Assembly (NCBI RefSeq): GCF_030326305.1
Contig: NZ_JACAKB010000007.1
Span: forward strand, 62,001 to 126,000
DNA from: Myroides odoratimimus
GTDB taxonomy: Bacteria; Bacteroidota; Bacteroidia; Flavobacteriales; Flavobacteriaceae
DNA: 64,000 nucleotides
Direction: 5' to 3'
This document shows positions 1-9,159 of the stretch, piece after piece. Numbering within the stretch: the first letter of the stretch is position 1; each line of letters begins with the position of its first letter. Both the position numbers and the translations under genes were made by a program. The notes under the pieces were generated by a model. It was not told where the DNA came from. It saw only the letters and a list, made by a program, of their open reading frames with translations, and ran no database searches.

Positions 1-410
1 AACTCTTACGAATAATCTACTTTCTTTTTTCTACTCCAATTAGTACTATGTAGTAAAATTATATGATCACTATGAAAGTAAATAAACATCTACATAAGAC
101 CACTTTCTAATATAGTATTAAGGTCTAAACTAATCCTCTTATTTTAAAGAAAGAAAAAACTAAAGCATCAAATACCATCTACTCAACACCACTATTAAAG
201 TTAAATCACAAGAGTATTAGACGATCCCTTACAATACAAAACACAATAATTATAGAGCGCATACTACATCTATAAGTGCTAATAATAACCCAAAAATAAG
301 TACTCTGAACTTTACAGATCATGCACTATATCTCTACCTACTCTATGCCTTAATGTATGTACCTGCTACACTACTTCTATACTATTCTATACAGCTACAT
401 CCATAAAAAA
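1..410. other. Gene-free stretch left of mnmG
   Basis: I see no open frame of useful length, tRNA or clear repeat here. The plus strand is rich in A and C, as in the rest of the DNA left of the proposed origin. It may be the space between mnmG and a gene outside the window. Confidence 0.5.
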
Positions 411-444
411 AGGTTGGTATGTTCCACGTGGAACATACCAACCT
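411..444 (-). terminator. Terminator of mnmG, a perfect 34-bp palindrome containing a parS-like core
   Basis: Bases 411-444 form a perfect inverted repeat (17 bp per arm). On the minus strand it follows the mnmG stop codon and is followed by six T (plus strand A at 405-410), the layout of an intrinsic terminator. Its central 16 bases (420-435) are TGTTCCACGTGGAACA, a parS-like site, so one DNA element may serve both purposes. Confidence 0.75.
420..435. promoter_or_regulatory. parS-like site 1 (ParB binding)
   Basis: TGTTCCACGTGGAACA is a perfect palindrome differing from the well-known bacterial parS (TGTTTCACGTGAAACA) by two symmetric substitutions. It lies inside the mnmG terminator stem. 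Six such sites occur in about 3.6 kb next to the proposed origin, where ParB loading sites normally cluster. ParB binding itself is inferred. Confidence 0.75.
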
Positions 445-474
445 TCTATATTTATTCAAAGCTTTTAAAGTTAC

Positions 475-2352
475 TTATCTTCCCATGTGGATTAACAAGA
501 TAGAGATATCTGTAGGTGTTACACCACTGATACGAGAAGCTTGAGAAATCGTAATAGGTCTAATATTTTTAAGCTTCTCACGTGACTCAAATGATAGAGA
601 TACTATCTTATCATAATCAAAATTAGCAGGGATTCTCACATCCTCCAGCCTATTAAGTTTGTCAGCATTATTCTTTTCTTTCTCTATATACCCAGAGTAT
701 TTTACTTGGATTTCTGCTTGCTCTATGATCTCCTGATCAAGATCATGTTCCTCTATATACGTCTTTACCTTTTCGAATTTAAGGATATCTTCTAGCTCGA
801 TTTGTGGACGAGAGAATACCTTAAACATCTTATCAGGTTGACTCATTAGAGACGATCCTTTCTCTTCTAAAATAGGATTAGCCTCCTCTGTTTTTACACT
901 TGTTTCTTTAAAGAATTGAACGAAGTTTTCTGCTTCAGTCTGCTTATGCTCCATTCTTCTCATACGTTCTTCAGACGCTAAACCTAGCTCATAAGACTTC
1001 GGTGTTAATCTAAAGTCAGCATTATCTTGACGTAATAAGGTACGGTATTCTGCACGAGATGTAAACATTCTATAAGGCTCTTCTGTCCCCTTCGTGATTA
1101 GATCATCTATTAATACACCTATATATGCTTCGTCTCTTCTAAGGATTAACTCCCCTTCTTCTCTTACTTTTAAAGCAGCATTCATACCAGCCATTAGCCC
1201 TTGCGCAGCTGCCTCTTCATAACCTGTAGTACCGTTGATTTGTCCAGCGAAATATAGTCCTTCTACAAGCTTAGTTTCAAGCGTATGCTTTAACTGTGTA
1301 GGTGGAAAATAATCGTATTCGATAGCATATCCAGGTCTAAATATCTTAGCATTCTCAAACCCAGCTACCGAACGTAGAGCCTTAAACTGTACCTCCTCTG
1401 GTAGTGAAGTAGAGAATCCATTTACATAGATCTCACAAGTATTCCACCCCTCAGGCTCTACGAATATTTGGTGTCTATCTTTATCTGCAAAGCGGTTAAT
1501 CTTATCTTCTATCGACGGACAATAACGTGGTCCTATACTCTTAATTCTACCCGTAAACATCGGAGAACGATCAAATCCTTCTCTTAATAAATCGTGTACT
1601 TCAGGAGAAGTATACGTCATGTAACAGTCTCTTTGTTGAACTAATGGTTGTGTCACATCTAAGTACGAGAACTTAGAAGGGTTAATATCTCCCCCTTGCA
1701 CTTCCATCTTACTATAATCTAATGATCGACCATCTACCCTAGGAGGTGTACCTGTCTTCATTCTTCCAGAAGTAAAACCAGCTTTCACAAGATCTTCTGT
1801 TATACCGTAAGCAGCACCCTCACCTGCTCTACCACCACCGAACTGTTTTTCTCCGATGTGGATAAGCCCATTTAAGAATGTACCATTCGTTAAAATAACT
1901 GTCTTAGCTTTTATTTCTAACCCAAGATTAGTTACTACACCTTCGATCTTATGATTCTTAATAATCAAAGATTTTACCATATCCTGATAAAAATCAAGGT
2001 TAGGCGTACCCTCTAACATAAGCCTCCAAGTCTCAGAAAAACGCATACGGTCAGACTGTACTCTAGGAGACCACATAGCTGGTCCTTTGGATTTATTAAG
2101 CATCTTAAACTGGATCGCAGTCTTATCTGACACGATACCAGAATACCCTCCTAATGCATCTATCTCTCTTACGATTTGCCCTTTTGCGATACCTCCCATT
2201 GCAGGATTACAAGACATCTGAGCGATGTTCTGCAAACTCATTGTAATCAATAAAGTTTTAGAACCCATATTTGCAGCAGCAGCAGCAGCTTCAGAACCAG
2301 CGTGCCCACCACCTACTACTATTACATCATATTTATCAGCGAATATACTCAT
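475..2352 (-). CDS. mnmG: tRNA uridine 5-carboxymethylaminomethyl modification enzyme MnmG (GidA)
   Basis: Product of 625 residues, the normal length for MnmG. With MnmE it installs the cmnm5 group on the wobble uridine of several cytosolic tRNAs, using FAD, NADH and methylene-tetrahydrofolate. The N-terminus carries the Rossmann FAD motif ([12 protein letters not shown], about residues 11-22), followed by the family segment [12 protein letters not shown] near residue 47, then a central substrate domain and a helical C-terminus that would bind MnmE. It is transcribed leftward, away from the proposed origin. A parS-like site abuts its start codon and another lies in its terminator. MnmG genes often lie near oriC in bacteria, which fits the context. 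The ATG at 2352 is well supported by the motif spacing. Confidence 0.97.
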   Translation of the reverse strand: MSIFADKYDVIVVGGGHAGSEAAAAAANMGSKTLLITMSLQNIAQMSCNPAMGGIAKGQIVREIDALGGYSGIVSDKTAIQFKMLNKSKGPAMWSPRVQSDRMRFSETWRLMLEGTPNLDFYQDMVKSLIIKNHKIEGVVTNLGLEIKAKTVILTNGTFLNGLIHIGEKQFGGGRAGEGAAYGITEDLVKAGFTSGRMKTGTPPRVDGRSLDYSKMEVQGGDINPSKFSYLDVTQPLVQQRDCYMTYTSPEVHDLLREGFDRSPMFTGRIKSIGPRYCPSIEDKINRFADKDRHQIFVEPEGWNTCEIYVNGFSTSLPEEVQFKALRSVAGFENAKIFRPGYAIEYDYFPPTQLKHTLETKLVEGLYFAGQINGTTGYEEAAAQGLMAGMNAALKVREEGELILRRDEAYIGVLIDDLITKGTEEPYRMFTSRAEYRTLLRQDNADFRLTPKSYELGLASEERMRRMEHKQTEAENFVQFFKETSVKTEEANPILEEKGSSLMSQPDKMFKVFSRPQIELEDILKFEKVKTYIEEHDLDQEIIEQAEIQVKYSGYIEKEKNNADKLNRLEDVRIPANFDYDKIVSLSFESREKLKNIRPITISQASRISGVTPTDISILLIHMGR

Positions 2353-2368
2353 TGTTCCACGTGAAACA
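2353..2368. promoter_or_regulatory. parS-like site 2, directly upstream of the mnmG start codon
   Basis: TGTTCCACGTGAAACA matches the general parS consensus TGTTNCACGTGAAACA exactly. It touches the mnmG ATG, so it lies in the 5' untranslated region of mnmG, 30 bp from parS-like site 3. ParB bound here could affect mnmG expression, which is only an inference. Confidence 0.85.
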
Positions 2369-2394
2369 TTAAAATTAAAATACTCGAAAAAACA

Positions 2395-2814
2395 CTATTG
2401 TTCCACGTGGAACATAGCCATTTTCTCTTCTTCTTTACTACGCATTAAGCGTTCATCCTCTGGAGATTTATCCTTATAACCACAATAATGTAAGACACCA
2501 TGAGACATAACTCTCAGTAACTCAACGTCAAAATCAACATTAAAGTCCTTAGCATTATCGCGTACTCTTTCTATAGATAAAAAGATGTCACCAGAGACAA
2601 TCTTTCCTTCACAATAATCAAAACTGATAATATCTGTCAATGTATCATGATCTAAATACTTAACATTAATCTCATGTAAGTAAGCATCATCACAAAATAT
2701 ATAACTGATATCTCCAGGGATCAATCCTTCTGAAGTCACTATCTCCTCTATCCAATCTTCATAATTAGTCTCATTAACTAACTGAAAATCAGTTTCATAG
2801 TTAAAAAATATCAT
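2395..2814 (-). CDS. ybeY: Endoribonuclease YbeY, 16S rRNA maturation factor
   Basis: Product of 139 residues, of the UPF0054/YbeY family of metal-dependent endoribonucleases that act in 16S rRNA 3'-end processing and ribosome quality control. The signature lies near residues 104-115 (HGVLHYCGYKDK) and corresponds to HGxLHLxGYDH of the E. coli protein. The first two His are present, but the third metal ligand position reads Asp here. A family-typical segment (DILSF-like, TDIISFDY) is seen near residue 60. The last codons, for MFHVEQ and stop, coincide with parS-like site 3, so the C-terminus is written by a ParB site. It lies upstream of mnmG in the same direction with 42 bp between them and may be co-transcribed with it. 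Confidence 0.93.
   Translation of the reverse strand: MIFFNYETDFQLVNETNYEDWIEEIVTSEGLIPGDISYIFCDDAYLHEINVKYLDHDTLTDIISFDYCEGKIVSGDIFLSIERVRDNAKDFNVDFDVELLRVMSHGVLHYCGYKDKSPEDERLMRSKEEEKMAMFHVEQ
2399..2414. promoter_or_regulatory. parS-like site 3, inside the 3' end of ybeY
   Basis: TGTTCCACGTGGAACA, the same palindrome as site 1. It overlaps the last codons of ybeY, read on the minus strand as ATG TTC CAC GTG GAA CAA TAG. A parS inside coding sequence is common in bacteria. Here the site imposes the final six residues. Confidence 0.82.
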
Positions 2815-3199
2815 TCTTTTTCTCTATTAAAAAATAATTGTTGCAAAGGTACACGGAAAAATAAAAAATAGACTTAAAAAGCCCTTAAAATATCAAATTT
2901 ACAAACTAAATACACAGATAGTTAATTCGTTAGCCTCTTATAGCTAAAACCGGACTCAAAAAGCCTCAGCTAATCCAAAACAACGCGCTTAGCTTTTGAT
3001 ATTTAATACCAACTCTTGATGAGAATAATATATTGAAATTATACAGCGATGTTTTCTTGTATAAAAAAACTTTTATAAAATATACCCCCATACCATCTTC
3101 CAAAGTTACGCAAATAGAAAACCAAACTCCTACTTAGATCGATAACAATTAGAAAAAAATCTAGTGATACAAAAACAACGCACTACTACTACTCTATTT

Positions 3200-3215
3200 T
3201 TTTTCACGTGAAACA
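3200..3215. promoter_or_regulatory. parS-like site 4
   Basis: TTTTTCACGTGAAACA differs from the canonical parS at one position (T for G at position 2). It lies in non-coding DNA about 1 kb left of the DnaA-box cluster. Confidence 0.75.
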
Positions 3216-3626
3216 AAAAAGAAAATATGACAATCTCAACGCGTCACTTTTTACAATTCAACATTAAAATAAAAATATGAACCATCGGAAAATAAAAATA
3301 ACAAAAAAAGTTAAAAATCTGCTCTTCTCATATTTTCGATAAAACGTACCAATGGCCAGGAAAAAAAATATACGCGATTCTCAGGGCGTTGAAAAAATAG
3401 ACTAAAAACAAAGAAATTTAATTCTCTTAAAATTTATCCTTCATACAAACTCATATTTTCAAGAAACTAAATCTAAAACTCGAATATTCAAATCTGGTAA
3501 CATATATCCCATCCAGTAAAAAACAGAAAAATACAACTTAATAAAATCTACTCCACTAAACCGAAAAAATTAGTAATGTCTAAAATCAATCCACTGAAAA
3601 AAGAAAAATATAAAAACTTCTAAAAA

Positions 3627-3642
3627 TGTTCCACGAGGAACA
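3627..3642. promoter_or_regulatory. parS-like site 5 (CACGAG core)
   Basis: TGTTCCACGAGGAACA equals site 1 except that the central CACGTG is CACGAG. The same variant recurs exactly at 4047, which argues that it is a maintained form and not chance decay. Binding may be weaker than at sites 1-4. Confidence 0.6.
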
Positions 3643-4046
3643 ATTAGCTCCTCATCAATAAAGACTCAAGAAACAAAAAAACAAAATCTAAAAACACAAA
3701 GATTTACACTATTGAAAAAAAAACATAAATATCACCTGGATCATAAAATCAGATTACACCATCAGAGATTTTGATTAACAAGAAAACAACTTACCTCCTA
3801 AAATTCTCAGTCAAAAAAAATGATCACCGAAATGAAAAATATAGAATAAAAGTTCTAAAATAACTCCTCTAATCTAACCTAAAAAACACATTGAAAAAAC
3901 GCGCGATAATACACCCAAAAAACTACACAAAAAAGGTTACAAAAACAGAGTCAAATTTTACTAAAAACAACCTCTTATAATTTAGATATTTTACCCTACT
4001 TCCGCTGTCAGAAAATATACGCAAATTACAAGCCGATATTTCGGAA

Positions 4047-4062
4047 TGTTCCACGAGGAACA
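4047..4062. promoter_or_regulatory. parS-like site 6 (CACGAG core)
   Basis: TGTTCCACGAGGAACA, identical to site 5 and followed by the same CAAT/CAATT context. It is the parS-like site closest to the DnaA-box cluster, about 200 bp away. Confidence 0.6.
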
Positions 4063-4263
4063 ATCCCTCTCTTTTAAAAAAACAACCTCCTATATTTTTA
4101 GTATAACAACCAGCTACTCTATCAAAAAAATATAAGCAAACCTCAGAGGCTTAAAAAATGTTGACCGTCATCTTACTTATTCCTTCTCTAAAAAACAACG
4201 CCTTATAATTTCAATATTTCACACTCAACAATACATAATACCAAATATGAAAAACAAAAACAC

Positions 4264-4715
4264 TTATCAACGTTATTAACAACTATCATATATATAAATA
4301 GATTTTTTAAAATTTTAAAATAAACTAATAGTATAGTATTGTCTGTTAATATGTACAATAACTTTTCTCTATAAATTCTATAAAATCAATTATTAATACT
4401 TATCAACAGGTTGTTAATTCACAAATCATTTAAAATAAATAGTTTAGACTGGTTATTAACAAGAGACTTTTTCGTTATCAACAGTTATTTTTAGATAAAT
4501 GAGGGTGTGTAAAACTGTTCACAACCTATACTTTTGATCTTAATATCCACACAATATGTTTTAGAAAATAAATTTGCAAATATGTGTGCATGAGCTGTAT
4601 TGTAATTTTTTTGAAATAAACAAAAAATACTTTTTTTAAACTTTTTACAGTTATCAACACAAATTGTTAGTTCTTAGTTTGTTTAATATCAGTGTTATAC
4701 TGTTTCTTATTAACA
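4264..4715. other. Proposed replication origin (oriC): DnaA-box cluster with AT-rich tract
   Basis: DnaA-box-like nonamers are TTATCAACG (4264-4272), TTATTAACA (4273-4281), TTATCAACA (4400-4408), TTATTAACA (4453-4461), TTATCAACA (4475-4483), TTTTACACA on the minus strand (4506-4514), ATATCCACA (4543-4551), TTATCAACA (4651-4659) and TTATTAACA (4707-4715). They resemble the known consensus TTWTNCACA, most with A in place of the first C. Bases 4286-4400 are almost pure A/T and could be the unwinding element. Flanking genes diverge, strand composition flips across the cluster, and parS-like sites lie beside it. No dnaA gene is adjacent in this window. The assignment is inferred from several independent signals. 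Confidence 0.8.
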
Positions 4716-5268
4716 ATGGAGTGTATGGAGATAAATAGCTGTATTATAATACATTATAAAATATAGTAAACTTAGTTACTATCTCTGTTTTAGCACCTTT
4801 TGTACTCCTAATAGAGGTTATAAACAGAGTTTCGATTGTATTTTTGAGTTCAAAATTAAGTGTCCCGAGGTAATTATTGGGGTTAGTCACTTTGTGAAAT
4901 TTGGGGTAAGATTGGGTAGATTACATACTCATTTTTCAGGTATGGAGAGGAGTTTTTTTATCCATGATGGACGTTAGAATGAAGTACTTTTTTAAGATTT
5001 TTACATTGTTTTTACTTCTTATTTTTTTACCGAATAGATGAATTTTTGAGGAAAATATTCTCTCTATTTTCACTTTTAGACATGCTTTTTTTACTGTTAT
5101 TTTTGCCCTTATTTTAGATATTTTGGTGATGTATTTTGACCTAGTTTTTGATGTGTTTTTTGAGGGTTAAAAACGCGTTTTTTTCACTTTAAAAAAGGAT
5201 GTTTTTTTGTCTAATTTGGATTAACAATATTTCTGAATTGTTAGTTTCTACTAGATGAAAATGTAGTG

Positions 5269-5368
5269 TATTTAGTTAGTAGATTGTTCGGGTAGAAATT
5301 TGGTACGGTTCGGTAAAAAACCTTCTAGCCCAAGTAAATACTGGGTATTACCGAACACTATCCGAACA
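5269..5368 (+). repeat. 100-bp dispersed repeat, copy A
   Basis: The copy starts TATTTAGTTAGTAG and ends CTATCCGAACA. It aligns without gaps to copy B at 21734-21833, with 79 of 100 bases identical by my count, and to copy C on the minus strand at 48172-48259. Arm GTTCGG (element positions 40-45) can pair with CCGAAC (94-99). In copy B both arms change together to GTTTTG and CAAAAC, so pairing is kept. It sits about 280 bp upstream of gltX. Function is unknown. Confidence 0.75.
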
Positions 5369-5624
5369 GATTTATTTTGAATTCATATAACAGGTTTATT
5401 TAGTGTTAGTTAGGTGTTTTAAATATAAGCAATTAAGATCAAAATAATCATAGTAGGTCATTATGATCAAAGAAGGTCATTCTTAGTCAGTTTGGTTTGC
5501 ATATATATAATATAGGTGTATCTTAATGATAATGTACTCCTATATATAAGGTGTGAGATTTGATAGATTTCGGCTTTGTATAAAATATTATACTAAATAT
5601 CAATAGATAAATGACCTTAGTATT

Positions 5625-5632
5625 TATCTTTG
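5625..5632 (+). promoter_or_regulatory. gltX promoter, -7 element
   Basis: TATCTTTG fits the Bacteroidota -7 consensus TAnnTTTG and lies 18 bp before the gltX ATG. I see no clear -33 TTTG at the usual distance. Confidence 0.6.
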
Positions 5633-5650
5633 TAAAAAATTTAAAACAAA

Positions 5651-7165
5651 ATGGCTAAGCAAGTTCGCGTGCGTTTTGCACCAAGTCCAACAGGACCATT
5701 ACACATTGGTGGCGTAAGAACCGCATTATTCAATTATTTATTCGCTAAAAAGCACAACGGAGTATTCTATATCAGAATAGAGGATACTGACCAAAATCGT
5801 TTTGTACCAGGAGCTGAGGCTTATATATTAGAAGCTTTAGAATGGTTAGGGATTTCACCTGATGAGACTATCGGTAAGAATGAAAAGTTCGGACCTTATA
5901 GACAGAGTGAACGCAAGGAATTGTACAAACAATATGCTGATCAGCTGATCGAAAGTGGATGGGCATACTACGCTTTTGATACTGCTGAAGAATTAGACGA
6001 ATTAAGAAAAGTAGCTGAAGCAGAAGGAAAGACATTTATATATAATCATACAAATAGAGAGCAGCTGAGCACTTCTCTTAAATTAAGTAAAGAAGAAGTG
6101 GATGCTAAGATAGCTAATGGTGAGGCTTATGTTATCCGCTTTAAGACTCCTGTAGGAGAGACTTTACATCTAAAAGATATTATCAGAGGTGATATCAAGT
6201 TCGAAACGAGCTTATTAGATGATAAAGTGTTGTATAAAAGTGACGGAATGCCGACATATCACTTAGCTAATATCGTGGATGACCATCTTATGGAGACATC
6301 ACACGTGATTAGAGGTGAAGAGTGGTTACCTTCTCTTCCACTACACGAGTTGTTATACAAAGCGTTCGGATGGGAAGCTCCTGAGTTCGCTCACCTTCCT
6401 CTAATCCTTAAGCCAGTAGGTAACGGTAAGTTATCTAAGCGCGATGGAGATAAACTAGGATTCCCTGTGTTCCCATTAGATTGGCAAGATCCTACATCTG
6501 GTGAGAAATCTTCTGGATATAGAGAGAGAGGATTCTACCCTGAGACTGTGGTGAACTTCCTAGCTTTACTAGGATGGAATGACGGTACAGATCAAGAGAT
6601 TTTCTCATTAGAAGAGCTAGTAGAGAAGTTCGATTTAACACGTGTACACAAGGCAGGTGCTAAGTTTGACCCAGAGAAGAATAAATGGTTTAATCAGCAC
6701 TATCTGAAACTACAAAGCGATGCTGACTTAGCTAAGGCATACCAAGTAATCTTAAAAGAGAACGGTATCGAGGCGACAGATGCTTATGTAGAGAAAGTAG
6801 TAGGATTAATCAAAGAGAGAGCAACATTCGTAGCTGATTTCTATGAGTTGAGTGATTTCTTCTTCATAAAGCCAACAGAATACGATGCTAAGGCATTAAA
6901 GAATTGGAAAGAAGATACCTCTGATATTATGACACAAGTGTCTGATGTAATAAAAGGTATTGAGGCATTCGAAGCGAAGAATATAGAGTCTATCGTGAAG
7001 GATTGGATCAATGAGCAAGGTATCGGAATGGGCAAAGTGATGCAACCACTTCGCCTTAGTCTAGTAGGTGCTGTGAAGGGGCCAGACTTATTTGACATCA
7101 TCGAGATGATCGGTAAAGAGGAAACTTTAGAAAGATTAGCTATCGCTGTAGAAGCGAATAAATAA
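5651..7165 (+). CDS. gltX: Glutamate--tRNA ligase
   Basis: Product of 504 residues. It charges tRNA-Glu with glutamate using ATP in the cytosol. It is a class I synthetase: the HIGH-type motif is within [15 protein letters not shown] (residues 12-26) and the KMSKS-type motif is KLSKRDG near residue 260. The RIEDTDQ segment near residue 43 is typical of Glx synthetases. The C-terminal helical anticodon-binding domain is complete. A strong hairpin terminator follows. It is the first gene on the right side of the proposed origin and is co-directional with the right replication fork. The ATG is preceded at 18 bp by a TATCTTTG promoter element. Confidence 0.97.
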   Translation: MAKQVRVRFAPSPTGPLHIGGVRTALFNYLFAKKHNGVFYIRIEDTDQNRFVPGAEAYILEALEWLGISPDETIGKNEKFGPYRQSERKELYKQYADQLIESGWAYYAFDTAEELDELRKVAEAEGKTFIYNHTNREQLSTSLKLSKEEVDAKIANGEAYVIRFKTPVGETLHLKDIIRGDIKFETSLLDDKVLYKSDGMPTYHLANIVDDHLMETSHVIRGEEWLPSLPLHELLYKAFGWEAPEFAHLPLILKPVGNGKLSKRDGDKLGFPVFPLDWQDPTSGEKSSGYRERGFYPETVVNFLALLGWNDGTDQEIFSLEELVEKFDLTRVHKAGAKFDPEKNKWFNQHYLKLQSDADLAKAYQVILKENGIEATDAYVEKVVGLIKERATFVADFYELSDFFFIKPTEYDAKALKNWKEDTSDIMTQVSDVIKGIEAFEAKNIESIVKDWINEQGIGMGKVMQPLRLSLVGAVKGPDLFDIIEMIGKEETLERLAIAVEANK

Positions 7166-7173
7166 GATATAGA

Positions 7174-7207
7174 AGAGGTCTGAACATCGTTTAGGCCTCT
7201 TTTTTTA
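7174..7207 (+). terminator. Terminator of gltX
   Basis: AGAGGTCT and AGGCCTCT (one G-U pair) form the stem, followed by seven or more T. Confidence 0.8.
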
Positions 7208-7275
7208 TTATTATATATTCTGTGATATTTTGGATATAAATGCCTAAATTTAGGTGTGTATTAAAACGTAATGCT

Positions 7276-7791
7276 ATGAAAAAGGTCAGTTATATTATTT
7301 TATTTCTATTCGCGGGTTTAGTATTTAATAGTTGTTCTAGTGATGACAATGGAGGATCTAACGCTGAGAGCGAATGGATAAAATTTGTTCAAAAGCACTT
7401 GATTGGGGAATGGACACCTCAGCAGATAGACGTAAAACCTCTTATAGGACAGGCAGTATTTAGCTCTCCTTATCCTCATACTCCTAGCTGTAATAAAGAT
7501 GTATTAGTACTCCAAAAAGACTTTACAGGTAACTTCGATCACTATGTACAGGGCTGTCAAATGGGCAAAACTAACTTTAAATGGAATCATAGACTAGGTG
7601 AACTTAGTTTTACGCTAGAGAATGGTACTGAGATACCTATGATCTTATTAAAAAAGTCAGAGAAGGTACTTGTACTAGCGATACCTGCTAAGGCTGTAAA
7701 AGAATATCTGATTCCTTTATTTCCAGAAATAGAGTATGTAGAAGATAGTCAATTGAACCTGCTTTTTGCTAATATTATACTGACAAAGTAA
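7276..7791 (+). CDS. Small secreted lipoprotein of unknown function
   Basis: The likely start is the ATG at 7276, giving 171 residues. The upstream ATG at 7240 would put twelve extra residues before the signal peptide. The N-terminus is MKKVSY followed by a hydrophobic stretch and the lipobox FNSC, then SSDDNGG, a typical tail for Bacteroidota lipoproteins. The mature part holds the segment IGEWTPQQIDVKP and two further Cys (SCNKD, GCQMG) that could form a disulfide. The size and opening resemble small lipocalin-like lipoproteins of flavobacteria, but I cannot name a family. It stands alone between gltX and the SPFH gene. Confidence 0.8.
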   Translation: MKKVSYIILFLFAGLVFNSCSSDDNGGSNAESEWIKFVQKHLIGEWTPQQIDVKPLIGQAVFSSPYPHTPSCNKDVLVLQKDFTGNFDHYVQGCQMGKTNFKWNHRLGELSFTLENGTEIPMILLKKSEKVLVLAIPAKAVKEYLIPLFPEIEYVEDSQLNLLFANIILTK

Positions 7792-7864
7792 TAAAGAATG
7801 AATTATTCTTTTAAATAAGAATATAAATATTTATTTTAACAGAATAATTCATAAAAATTGCACT

Positions 7865-8851
7865 ATGACACCAATGTACTTTATAGTCGGAGCGGTAATT
7901 ATATTGTTACTTCTTGGCTTTTTTACAGTGAAGCAGCAGTCAGCTGTGATCATTGAACGATTCGGAAGATTTAATAGTATTAGACATTCTGGATTACAAA
8001 TCAAAATACCTTTTGTGGATAGAAAGGCAGGAGTGGTAAATCTTCGTATCCAACAATTAGATGTATTAATCGAGACTAAAACGAAAGATAACGTATTCGT
8101 TAAACTGAAAGTTTCTATTCAGTTTAAGGTTATCCAAGATAGAGTAGAAGATGCGTTCTACAAGCTAGAATATCCTCATGACCAGATTACTTCGTATGTA
8201 TTCGACGTAGTGCGTGCAGAAGTACCTAAGCTGATCTTAGATGATGTGTTCGAGCGAAAAGATAATATCGCTATCGCGGTGAAACGCGAATTAAATGAAG
8301 CGATGACAACGTACGGATATGATATCATCAATACACTTATCACGGATATCGACCCTGATATCCAGGTAAAAAATGCGATGAACCGTATTAATGCGGCGGA
8401 TAGAGAGAAAGTAGCTGCAGAGTATGAAGCAGAAGCAAGTAGAATCCGCATCGTAGCGAAAGCAAAAGCTGAGGCTGAATCTAAGCGCTTACAAGGACAG
8501 GGTATCGCTGATCAACGTAGAGAGATCGCACAAGGACTGGTAGAGAGTGTGGATGTATTAAATAAAGTAGGTATTAACTCACAAGAAGCTTCTGCGCTAA
8601 TCGTGGTGACACAACACTATGATACGTTACAGTCTGTAGGAGCTGATAGCCGTTCTAACTTAATCCTATTACCAAATGCACCATCAGCAGCGAGCGATAT
8701 GCTTACGAATATGGTAGCTTCATTTGCAGCTAGTAGCAAGATAAAAGAAATGAGTACTGTAGAAGGTGTTTCTAAGCGTTCTGAGGACTTTTCTTCTAAA
8801 GAATATAATGATTACTCATCAAGCTATGAAGATGGCTTAGAAGATGAATAA
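7865..8851 (+). CDS. SPFH/band 7 (stomatin-like) membrane protein
   Basis: Product of 328 residues. One N-terminal membrane helix (residues 4-20) is followed by an SPFH domain starting QQSAVIIERFGRF, a coiled-coil rich in Ala, Glu and Arg (about residues 175-235), and a Gly/Ser-poor acidic tail. This is the layout of stomatin and QmcA proteins, which form large membrane-anchored rings and organise membrane microdomains or modulate proteases such as FtsH. The usual partner NfeD is not next to it. A bidirectional terminator separates it from the convergent gene at 8898. Confidence 0.9.
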   Translation: MTPMYFIVGAVIILLLLGFFTVKQQSAVIIERFGRFNSIRHSGLQIKIPFVDRKAGVVNLRIQQLDVLIETKTKDNVFVKLKVSIQFKVIQDRVEDAFYKLEYPHDQITSYVFDVVRAEVPKLILDDVFERKDNIAIAVKRELNEAMTTYGYDIINTLITDIDPDIQVKNAMNRINAADREKVAAEYEAEASRIRIVAKAKAEAESKRLQGQGIADQRREIAQGLVESVDVLNKVGINSQEASALIVVTQHYDTLQSVGADSRSNLILLPNAPSAASDMLTNMVASFAASSKIKEMSTVEGVSKRSEDFSSKEYNDYSSSYEDGLEDE

Positions 8852-8857
8852 ATACAA

Positions 8858-8885
8858 AAAGGGCTCCATCTAGATGGAGCCCTTT
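8858..8885. terminator. Bidirectional terminator between the SPFH gene and the YtxH operon
   Basis: The arms AAAGGGCTCCAT and ATGGAGCCCTTT flank the loop CTAG. Two convergent genes end on either side of it. Confidence 0.85.
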
Positions 8886-8897
8886 CTTATTGAAAAA

Positions 8898-9149
8898 CTA
8901 TTTGTTTTTAGTTCTATTCTTAAAGAAGTATTTTAAAGCAGTTGTTATTAAAAACGCTTGAATATTACTCGAACCTTTTACATAAGATGTAACTGAGCCT
9001 AATGTATTTCTAACGACTCTATCAGGTGATAATTCTGTTTTTATATTATCTACTGCTCTAAAGACTTTGTGATAGTGTATATCTTTTTTCAGTTTTAGAA
9101 CTTCTAGATCATATTTGATTTCTTCAAAAGAAGAATAAGACTTTCTCAT
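8898..9149 (-). CDS. Small conserved flavobacterial protein (DUF6327-like)
   Basis: Product of 83 residues with a basic C-terminus (FFKNRTKNK) and a moderately hydrophobic helix near residues 60-75. Size and order match small proteins that follow ytxH and a holin-like gene in flavobacteria, and I would expect it to fall in DUF6327, though I cannot confirm that from the sequence alone. It is the last gene of a three-gene leftward operon and starts 11 bp after the gene at 9160 ends. Confidence 0.7.
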   Translation of the reverse strand: MRKSYSSFEEIKYDLEVLKLKKDIHYHKVFRAVDNIKTELSPDRVVRNTLGSVTSYVKGSSNIQAFLITTALKYFFKNRTKNK

Positions 9150-9159
9150 CGTACCAGTT

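Larger units (their letters stand above)
2815..5624. other. 2.8-kb non-coding region holding the proposed origin
   Basis: There is no credible open frame on either strand. Plus-strand composition flips within it: bases 3661-3720 contain A38 C9 G4 T9, whereas 5101-5160 contain T35 G11 A9 C5. Leading strands are usually enriched in G and T, so the flip fits bidirectional replication starting between about 4.2 and 4.8 kb. The region also holds three parS-like sites (3200, 3627, 4047), the DnaA-box cluster (4264-4715), one copy of a 100-bp dispersed repeat (5269) and the gltX promoter. Confidence 0.8.

Noticed and set aside
575-590. Additional CACGTG inside mnmG as a parS site
   Set aside because: The flanks (CTTCT and ACTCAA) do not match the palindromic arms.
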